DNA from: Bacteroidia bacterium
Lineage (GTDB): Bacteria > Bacteroidota > Bacteroidia > JAESSM01 > NORP286
Assembly: GCA_016764115.1 (NCBI GenBank)
Contig: JAESSM010000083.1
Location: 1 to 7,021 of the forward strand
DNA length: 7,021 nucleotides
Direction of reading: 5' to 3'
The notes beneath the pieces are model-generated. The model was not told the origin of the DNA, ran no database searches, and saw only the letters and a program-made list of their open reading frames with translations. Positions within the stretch are counted from its first letter, which is position 1. Each line of letters begins with the position of its first letter. This document shows, piece by piece, positions 1 to 4,811 of the stretch. The translations under genes and the position numbers were made by a program.

Positions 1-1880
1 GATTCCTCAACTCCAGGAGCTTTGTAGGTAACTGTGAAATTTGAAACAGCATCTGTTCCAAAATTTTGAATAGTTACTTTTACAGTATCACCACTTCCAT
101 AACTACAATTTAAAGCAGGCGCATCTATTGAAATAACCCCAATATCAATTTTAGGAACTGTATCAACCTCAATTTCATCAATAATTACAGCGTAACTGTT
201 GATTCCTGTAATAATATGAAAACCCAGGTGATAATCCCCAGGTTGAGCAACGGTAATGTTTGCATTTTCATAAGTGTCATAACCATTAGCAGTTGTAACA
301 TTCCAGTTGTTAATTACAATTGTCATTGAATCAGGATCAGCCGCCCTTCCCAGCATAATATCAAAACCTTCATCAGAAAATGGATAATAATCAAACGTTA
401 ATTTATAGGTAACCCCAGTGTCGAGGAACAAACATTGGGTATAGAACCAATCATCAGCTACACCTGTGTAAAATGGACTTGTGTTATCATTAAAATATAA
501 CATATAACCATCACCAGCTCTTGCAAAATTAGGGTTACCTGTAACCTGGCCCCAGCCCCAGCCATCACCATTTGCATCTTCAACACCCCATTTGTAGTCC
601 TCTTCTATAACTTCAAACCCTAAATTAAATGTGCCATCTGTTACAACATGCGATCCATTAGTAGCTTTTGCATCAAAGAAGATTGAATCGTTATTCGTAA
701 AATCATCTCCAGCTAACATCGTGAATACGGAAAAATCAGTGGTTTTATCACTATTAAAGTTGATCGTTTTTGGAATTACGTAATAGATCGTACTATCAGG
801 AGGTATGGTATCAGAAATAGTATATGTATTAGCTACACCAAAATTCTTTGAAAAACCTATTGTTAGGCCGAAAACTGTGTCATTACCCAAGTTAGTAATT
901 TCTACTCGTATAGAATCTGCATATTGATCACAATACAACGGATCATGGTCACTCATATCTGTGATAGAAACATCCTTAATTTCAGGCTCATAAATTCTAA
1001 AGTCATCAATAAACCAGTAGTAATCATAGTCCCCTTCCCACATAAATCGAAACCAAACTTTAGGCTCATTGGCAGCAAAACCAGAAATATCTCCGCCTGT
1101 ATTATCTGCATTATCAGTACCTCTGTTAATGCCCAATCCTGCATGAGCAGTAAATATGGTATCCCAATTTGTACTATCTGTACTAACTAACAAATACCCT
1201 TTATTGTTGATGTGCCTTTTGAAATAGTGATTTAATTCCCCGTAAACAAAAGTATTCGTACTACAGTTGATAACGGGTGTAGTCAAAAATGAAAGTTCTC
1301 CTCCATAACTCATCCCCTGACCGTCACTATCAAACATAACATATCCATCAGCCGATGACGATGTTACCGGATCTAGAGTTGCAGGAAATTCTCCATTACT
1401 CATTCCACTATTCCATTGCCACACCAACCCTGTATCATTCATGTCTACGTTTGACCATCCTGCAGGAATTGAATCGGCACTAGAAAAGTCTTCAGAAAAA
1501 ATCTCTATTGGAAAAGCAGACGCAGACCTGGTATTAAGTTTCCTGCTATTTATTGCATGAAAAATAGTTTTAGAAGTGCTTTTTATAGAGGTCGATGATC
1601 TCTTAATTGATTGCGTTGGAAGAAACCCTCTTGTTGAATAAGGGGTTGGTACCAAAGTCTTTTTATTTGACCTTTGCTTATCCAGATAAATAGCGTTCTT
1701 GATAATATTGTTTTTGGAATTAACTCGAGTTTTAGCTTTTACCGGTTTTTGAGTGGTTTTTAATCCAGCTACTTGTTTCGTTGTCGGAACTTGAGCAAAA
1801 ACTGAATTGCAAAAAATAACGGCTAAAACAATAGACCATCCTTTTACACTTCCTTTAAAATTAGGTAGAGATTTTTTCAT
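1..1880 (-). CDS. Secreted modular protein, N-terminal 626 codons (3' end beyond window)
   Basis: The frame is open without a stop from ATG at 1880 to the left edge, so the gene is 3'-truncated by the window. Residues 1-29 form a signal peptide: a basic start, a hydrophobic core around WSIVLAVIF, and a likely cut after VFA before Q30. Residues 30-124 are a Ser/Thr/Lys/Arg-rich linker. About 128-299 resembles a choice-of-anchor J (cleaved-adhesin) domain, starting EDFSSADSIPAGW and ending WFIDDFRIYEP. About 300-405 looks like a CARDB-type Ig-like domain. About 417-575 is a second anchor-J-like domain with an acidic DANGDGWGW stretch (435-443) that could bind calcium. A second CARDB-like domain begins near 578. 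Proteins of this build in Bacteroidota are usually exported by Sec and then the type IX system, with a C-terminal sorting domain, but that end is not visible. The role is probably surface adhesion or binding; no catalytic domain is seen. AAGG lies 6 nt before ATG. The domain calls are from memory of the families. Confidence 0.85.
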   Translation of the reverse strand, partial: MKKSLPNFKGSVKGWSIVLAVIFCNSVFAQVPTTKQVAGLKTTQKPVKAKTRVNSKNNIIKNAIYLDKQRSNKKTLVPTPYSTRGFLPTQSIKRSSTSIKSTSKTIFHAINSRKLNTRSASAFPIEIFSEDFSSADSIPAGWSNVDMNDTGLVWQWNSGMSNGEFPATLDPVTSSSADGYVMFDSDGQGMSYGGELSFLTTPVINCSTNTFVYGELNHYFKRHINNKGYLLVSTDSTNWDTIFTAHAGLGINRGTDNADNTGGDISGFAANEPKVWFRFMWEGDYDYYWFIDDFRIYEPEIKDVSITDMSDHDPLYCDQYADSIRVEITNLGNDTVFGLTIGFSKNFGVANTYTISDTIPPDSTIYYVIPKTINFNSDKTTDFSVFTMLAGDDFTNNDSIFFDAKATNGSHVVTDGTFNLGFEVIEEDYKWGVEDANGDGWGWGQVTGNPNFARAGDGYMLYFNDNTSPFYTGVADDWFYTQCLFLDTGVTYKLTFDYYPFSDEGFDIMLGRAADPDSMTIVINNWNVTTANGYDTYENANITVAQPGDYHLGFHIITGINSYAVIIDEIEVDTVPKIDIGVISIDAPALNCSYGSGDTVKVTIQNFGTDAVSNFTVTYKAPGVEE

Positions 1881-1944
1881 GGTTACCTTATAATTTTGGT
1901 ATTAATTTTAATTTTGAATACGTACAGAAGTTAGCTGTTTCTTA

Positions 1945-1995
1945 TTAACCCATTCGTCCTAAGGGGCTGATATGTCAGGACCCGCATTCTCCATT
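1945..1995 (-). promoter_or_regulatory. Candidate structured leader or operator upstream of the secreted-protein gene
   Basis: The 250-bp gap 1881-2130 is mostly AT-rich, but about 1951-1990 is roughly half G+C and rich in inverted repeats. GTCCT at 1956-1960 pairs with AGGAC at 1977-1981. The nested CTGA (1967-1970) and TCAG (1975-1978) form a 4-bp stem with a 4-nt loop. GGG at 1964-1966 can instead pair with CCC at 1981-1983 around that same inner stem, so alternative folds are possible. The element lies about 75-105 nt before the ATG at 1880, suiting a 5' leader structure or a protein-binding site. It has no T-tract, so it is not an intrinsic terminator for pth. I match it to no riboswitch class I know. 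No TAnnTTTG promoter was found for this gene in the gap. Confidence 0.3.
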
Positions 1996-2130
1996 GTTTG
2001 AAGAGTTACACAATAAACGACTTTTTTAGAAGAATTCCAAGAAAGAATTAGAATTTGTCAGAAGTCTAACAAAATTGCTGTCACAAAACAATTTCATAGT
2101 GAGAATTCGGCCTAAAATAGAGGGATATTC

Positions 2131-2694
2131 TTATAAATTATTGTACTTATTCATTGTTGAATCTACACCATTGGTTACAAAACTTTCTATGGTCTCAATG
2201 CCAGAATTTAGCTTAGCCAGAACAACTGAATACTCTTCATCTGTCCATTCACCTAGTACGTGATCAACTTGTTGCCCTCTGCCAAAATCATCTCCAATAC
2301 CCATCCTCAAACGAGCATATTTATCCGAACTTAAATATTGAGCAATTGATTTTAAGCCGTTATGGCCACCATCACTCCCTTTAGACCTAACTCTAATTTT
2401 TCCTAAAGGCAGACTTAGATCATCCAATACTACGATAAGATTGGACAGTGGTATTTTGAGTTGTTGTAACCAATAATTGATCGCTTTTCCGCTAAGATTC
2501 ATGTAAGTAGTTGGCTTAATTATATGAAGCTGCTTCCCTTTATATTTAATAAGGGTTTTATATGAATGTCTTGCTTGTTCAAATTGGACATCATATTTAT
2601 CAGCCATAGCATCAGCTATCAAAAAGCCTATGTTATGTCTTGTTTTAACATACTCTATTCCAGGATTTCCTAATGCTGTTATTAGATATTTCAA
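2131..2694 (-). CDS. pth: Peptidyl-tRNA hydrolase (Pth), TTG start
   Basis: The enzyme cleaves the ester bond of peptidyl-tRNAs that drop off ribosomes, recycling tRNA in the cytoplasm. At 187 residues it has the usual length for a bacterial Pth. The family signatures are intact: LGNPG with Asn10, TRHNIGF with catalytic His20, PTTYMNLSG with Asn66, LDDLSLPLG with Asp91, and GGHNGLKSI with His111/Asn112. These correspond to E. coli N10, H20, N68, D93 and H113/N114. The start is TTG at 2694: four codons upstream is an in-frame TGA with no ATG, GTG or TTG between, and the first internal Met (residue 30) would remove Asn10 and His20. No Shine-Dalgarno sequence is visible. In many bacteria pth follows prs and ctc directly. 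Here it lies 298 bp beyond rplY, after a terminator, and appears to have its own promoter. No intrinsic terminator is evident after its stop. Confidence 0.97.
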   Translation of the reverse strand: MKYLITALGNPGIEYVKTRHNIGFLIADAMADKYDVQFEQARHSYKTLIKYKGKQLHIIKPTTYMNLSGKAINYWLQQLKIPLSNLIVVLDDLSLPLGKIRVRSKGSDGGHNGLKSIAQYLSSDKYARLRMGIGDDFGRGQQVDHVLGEWTDEEYSVVLAKLNSGIETIESFVTNGVDSTMNKYNNL

Positions 2695-2704
2695 TTTATT
2701 AAAT

Positions 2705-2736
2705 CAAATATAACTAATAAGTGTCTAGAGTTCGAA
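2705..2736 (-). promoter_or_regulatory. Candidate Bacteroidota-type promoter for pth
   Basis: On the minus strand TATATTTG (2705-2712) fits the -7 consensus TAnnTTTG exactly. After a 20-nt spacer, TTCG (2733-2736) matches three of four bases of the TTTG-type -33 element. The spacing equals that of the prs promoter in this window. Transcription would begin near 2698-2701, only about 4-7 nt before the TTG start, so the mRNA would be almost leaderless. The -33 part lies inside the inverted-repeat element described next. An 8-base match with four fixed T's can arise by chance in AT-rich DNA; position and spacing are what support it. Confidence 0.5.
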
Positions 2737-2880
2737 GTGCCTAAAATGCCTAAAGTTTTAGCATTCCTGCCAATTGATGTAAAATAGGGAAAGATTTTCA
2801 TGTCTCTACTATAATTATTTATATTCCATGAGAACCAATCCATCGTCAATTAACTTTAGGCACTTCAAACTTTAGCTCAC
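2721..2880. repeat. 160-bp element with imperfect terminal inverted repeats (MITE-like or long hairpin)
   Basis: The left end 2725-2745 and the reverse complement of the right end 2855-2875 agree at 19 of 21 positions. They share a perfect 12-bp core, GAAGTGCCTAAA (2734-2745) against TTTAGGCACTTC (2855-2866). With one indel the match extends outward to GTG at 2721 and CAC at 2880. The motif TGCCTAAAGTT recurs at 2747-2757 and, inverted, at 2852-2862, and AACTTTAG occurs twice in the right arm (2852-2859 and 2868-2875). A smaller hairpin sits inside the left arm (2745-2765, AATGC...GCATT). AATTGA (2772-2777) also pairs with TCAATT (2846-2851), so most of the element could fold into a long imperfect hairpin. 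It encodes no protein and I see no clear target-site duplication. It could be a miniature transposon relic, a REP-like intergenic repeat or a regulatory hairpin; copy number elsewhere is unknown. Confidence 0.6.
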
Positions 2881-2927
2881 TTTAAATACTGATTAGTAAC
2901 AATCAAAATTATATGCAATATAGATAC

Positions 2928-2964
2928 AAAAAAAGAAGGCCAGGAAATATCCAAGCCTTCTTTT
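2928..2964 (-). terminator. Rho-independent terminator of the prs-rplY operon
   Basis: Reading the minus strand, AAAAGAAGGC (2964-2955) and GCCTTCTTTT (2940-2931) make a perfect 10-bp stem around a 14-nt loop. The T-run continues past the stem to 2928. It begins 29 nt after the rplY stop, the normal place for an intrinsic terminator. The plus-strand direction gives only four T's at the stem's end, and no plus-strand gene needs it. Confidence 0.9.
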
Positions 2965-2992
2965 GATCATTATGTGAAAATAAATAATTTCG

Positions 2993-3721
2993 TTATTTTC
3001 CTTTTTTGGATTTCTCTTCACCACCTTCAGTTGGTTTTGCTTCACCACCTTCGGATTTAGGAGTTTCTCCTTCTTTAGCTTCACCAGAAGGTTTTTCTCC
3101 TTCAGCTCCCTCTTCACCTTCTTCTCCTTCTTCTCCTTCTTCTCCTTCTTCAGTTTCTGGCTCTTCTCCAAGGTCAAGTCCTCTAGGAGTAGCAATTGTT
3201 ACAATAGGATTGGAAGCTGAATTCAATATTTCTAAATTTGGAATTGAAAGATCTCCAACTTTTATAGAATCCCCTAAGTCCATACTTTCAAGGTTTACTT
3301 CAATATTATCAGGTAAAAATTCAGGTAAAGCCTTTACTTTCAACTTTCTAAGTTTATGTCTTACTTTACCACCTTCTAATTCACCTGGAGCTTTACCCAA
3401 AAGTTTAACAGGTATATCTATCTTAATAGCCCTTCCTGTTGTTAGTGTTAAGAAGTCAGCATGTTCAATTAGGTCAGACACCGGATGAAACTGAAGAGCT
3501 TGCACAATCGCTTTGTACTCCTTTCCTTCAATATCAAGTAAAACCTGGTAAGCTCTATCGGTATAAACTAAATTTTTAAAATCCTGTTCATAAACTGAAA
3601 AATGCACTTGTTCTTTTTCACCATATAGTACACAAGGCACTTTACCCTCATACCTTACCTGCTTAGTTGCTCTTTTTCCTGTCTCACTTCTTAGCGTTGC
3701 TTTAATATTTAATGTTTCCAT
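2993..3721 (-). CDS. rplY: 50S ribosomal protein L25 / Ctc family, with a long acidic tail
   Basis: A ribosomal protein of the large subunit that binds 5S rRNA. Residues 1 to about 92 form the L25 beta-barrel domain (ATLRSETGKRATKQVR, then VPCVLYG at 28-34), and about 98-183 the TL5/CTC C-terminal beta domain (IDIPVKLLGKAPG ... VTIATPRGLDLG). This makes it the long TL5/Ctc form rather than the one-domain E. coli L25. Residues 186-242 are a low-complexity tail in which 23 of 57 residues are Glu, starting with GEE repeats and ending basic (KSKKGK). The tail is probably disordered. The ATG at 3721 lies 10 bp after the prs stop, so the two genes are surely cotranscribed. AGAGGA precedes the ATG by only a few bases, a weak, closely spaced Shine-Dalgarno. 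An intrinsic terminator follows the gene. The Ctc name reflects the stress-induced Bacillus homologue; no stress regulation is visible here. Confidence 0.95.
   Translation of the reverse strand: METLNIKATLRSETGKRATKQVRYEGKVPCVLYGEKEQVHFSVYEQDFKNLVYTDRAYQVLLDIEGKEYKAIVQALQFHPVSDLIEHADFLTLTTGRAIKIDIPVKLLGKAPGELEGGKVRHKLRKLKVKALPEFLPDNIEVNLESMDLGDSIKVGDLSIPNLEILNSASNPIVTIATPRGLDLGEEPETEEGEEGEEGEEGEEGAEGEKPSGEAKEGETPKSEGGEAKPTEGGEEKSKKGK
3117..3152 (-). repeat. 9-bp tandem repeat encoding the Glu-Glu-Gly tract of L25
   Basis: Four consecutive CCTTCTTCT units on the plus strand (3117-3125, 3126-3134, 3135-3143, and 3144-3152 with the last base changed to A) encode repeated GEE triplets in the acidic tail of rplY. 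The unit is a multiple of three, so gain or loss of copies would change tail length without breaking the frame. The near-perfect DNA identity suggests recent expansion rather than codon-level selection. Confidence 0.85.
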
Positions 3722-3731
3722 TTTCCTCTAT

Positions 3732-4688
3732 TTATACTGGTTGATAATCTTTTTTTATCTCAAACAATGAACTTATTGAATTATATTCATGTACGTTTCT
3801 TATTGCATTTGCAAATAATTCTGCTACAGAAATATTTTTTACTTTCTCTTTCGCCCCATCCTTTACAGGAATTGTATTACAGCAAACTAATTCTACCAAT
3901 TTAGAATTATTGATTCGCTCATATGCCTTTCCTGATAATACAGGATGTGTTGCCACAGCTCTAACACTTGTTGCTCCATTTTCTGTTAACAGATCAGCAG
4001 CCTTAGTAATTGTTCCAGCCGTGTCCACCATATCATCTACAAGCACAATATCTTTCCCTTCCACATCACCTATAATTGTCATGGATTCTACCTCATTTGC
4101 TCTTTTCCTTTGTTTATCACAGATAATAATATCTACATTAAAATTCTTAGCAAATTCTCTTGCTCTATGTGAGCTGCCAATATCAGGAGCACCGATAATT
4201 AAATTTGGCAGGTTCAAGCTATTAACATAAGGAACAAAAAGAACTGATGCATCTAAATGATCTACAGGTATATCAAAAAATCCTTGTATTTGAGCTGCAT
4301 GCAAGTCCATCGTCATTATCCTATTTGCACCAGCTGCCTGAATCAAGTTAGCAATTAATTTTGAACCAATTGAAACCCTGGGTTTATCCTTTCTATCTTG
4401 TCTTGCAAATCCAAAATAAGGTATCACTACTGTAATATAATCCGCAGAAGCTCTTTTCGCAGCATCAATCATCATCAGCAACTCAAACAAATTATCTGTT
4501 GGAGCAAATGTTGATTGAATCAAAAAGACTTTACTTCCCCTTACTGACTCATCATAACTCGGCTGAAATTCACCATCGCTAAATCTGTTAATAGTAACCT
4601 TACCAAGTTCTTTCCCATAATTTGAAGCGATTTCTTCAGCTAAATAGTGAGTACTGGTACCAGAAAATAATTTAACCCCTGCCGGCAT
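3732..4688 (-). CDS. prs: Ribose-phosphate pyrophosphokinase (PRPP synthase)
   Basis: It makes 5-phosphoribosyl-1-pyrophosphate from ribose 5-phosphate and ATP, feeding purine, pyrimidine, NAD, histidine and tryptophan synthesis in the cytoplasm. The 318-residue length is normal for class I enzymes. Visible signatures: RFSDGE at 35-40; the ATP-site stretch FGFARQDRKDKPR at 92-104; the metal-binding DLHAAQIQGFF at 128-138; a flexible catalytic loop with Lys/Arg at about 191-199 (DKQRKRANE); and the PRPP-binding loop VDDMVDTAGT at 217-226. The ATG at 4688 gives the expected N-terminus (KLFSGTSTHYLAEEIA); no Shine-Dalgarno sequence is seen. It is the first gene of a two-gene operon with rplY, and a good promoter lies about 30-60 bp upstream. 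The loop carries KQRKR where Bacillus-type enzymes read KRRP; I take this as lineage variation. Nothing suggests loss of activity. Confidence 0.98.
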   Translation of the reverse strand: MPAGVKLFSGTSTHYLAEEIASNYGKELGKVTINRFSDGEFQPSYDESVRGSKVFLIQSTFAPTDNLFELLMMIDAAKRASADYITVVIPYFGFARQDRKDKPRVSIGSKLIANLIQAAGANRIMTMDLHAAQIQGFFDIPVDHLDASVLFVPYVNSLNLPNLIIGAPDIGSSHRAREFAKNFNVDIIICDKQRKRANEVESMTIIGDVEGKDIVLVDDMVDTAGTITKAADLLTENGATSVRAVATHPVLSGKAYERINNSKLVELVCCNTIPVKDGAKEKVKNISVAELFANAIRNVHEYNSISSLFEIKKDYQPV

Positions 4689-4718
4689 TTTTACAGAATT
4701 TCATGAAAAAAAGTGGCG

Positions 4719-4750
4719 CAAATTTATGAAATTTTCTTCTATAATCCAAT
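4719..4750 (-). promoter_or_regulatory. Bacteroidota-type promoter for the prs-rplY operon
   Basis: On the minus strand ATTG (4747-4750), a 20-nt spacer and TAAATTTG (4719-4726) fit the phylum's promoter pattern (-33 TTTG, about 19-20 nt, -7 TAnnTTTG). The predicted start of transcription is near 4713, giving a leader of about 25 nt before the prs ATG. It lies in the 123-bp gap after the antiporter gene, which has no recognisable terminator, so some read-through into prs is possible. Confidence 0.65.
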
Positions 4751-4811
4751 GATGAAGTGAATATTAGTTTAATATCGAAACTAGAAGGAGTTATACCATG
4801 TAAATTATTAC

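Noticed and set aside
924..1190. Short frames on both strands inside the secreted-protein gene
   Set aside because: The long minus-strand frame is open throughout and makes sensible domains; these short frames are overlaps without coding character.
1891..1898. Plus-strand TAATTTTG matching the -7 promoter box
   Set aside because: No plus-strand gene follows and no -33 element lies upstream; it is probably a chance match in AT-rich DNA.
2055..2072. Inverted repeat TTGTCAGA/TCTAACAA downstream of pth as a possible terminator
   Set aside because: The stem has a mismatch, leaves only a 2-nt loop and has no adjacent T-run.
2721..2880. CRISPR-like array from the recurring TTTAGGCACTTC motifs
   Set aside because: The copies are inverted, uneven in length and not separated by regular spacers, and no cas gene is present.
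2893..3195. A Lys-rich minus-strand reading frame of 100 codons overlapping the 3' end of rplY
   Set aside because: It is the frame-shifted shadow of the GEE repeats, reading them as Lys/Glu, and runs through the terminator. No start context or family resemblance supports it.
3006..3488. A Ser/Pro-rich plus-strand frame of 160 codons opposite rplY
   Set aside because: It is the antisense of the Glu/Gly-rich tail. The repeated SPSSPSS is only the complement of the 9-bp repeat; no promoter or ribosome site precedes it.
4764..4781. Weak inverted repeat (ATATTA/TAATAT) after the antiporter stop as a terminator
   Set aside because: It is purely A/T, short and lacks a T-tract, so it would not be a stable intrinsic terminator.
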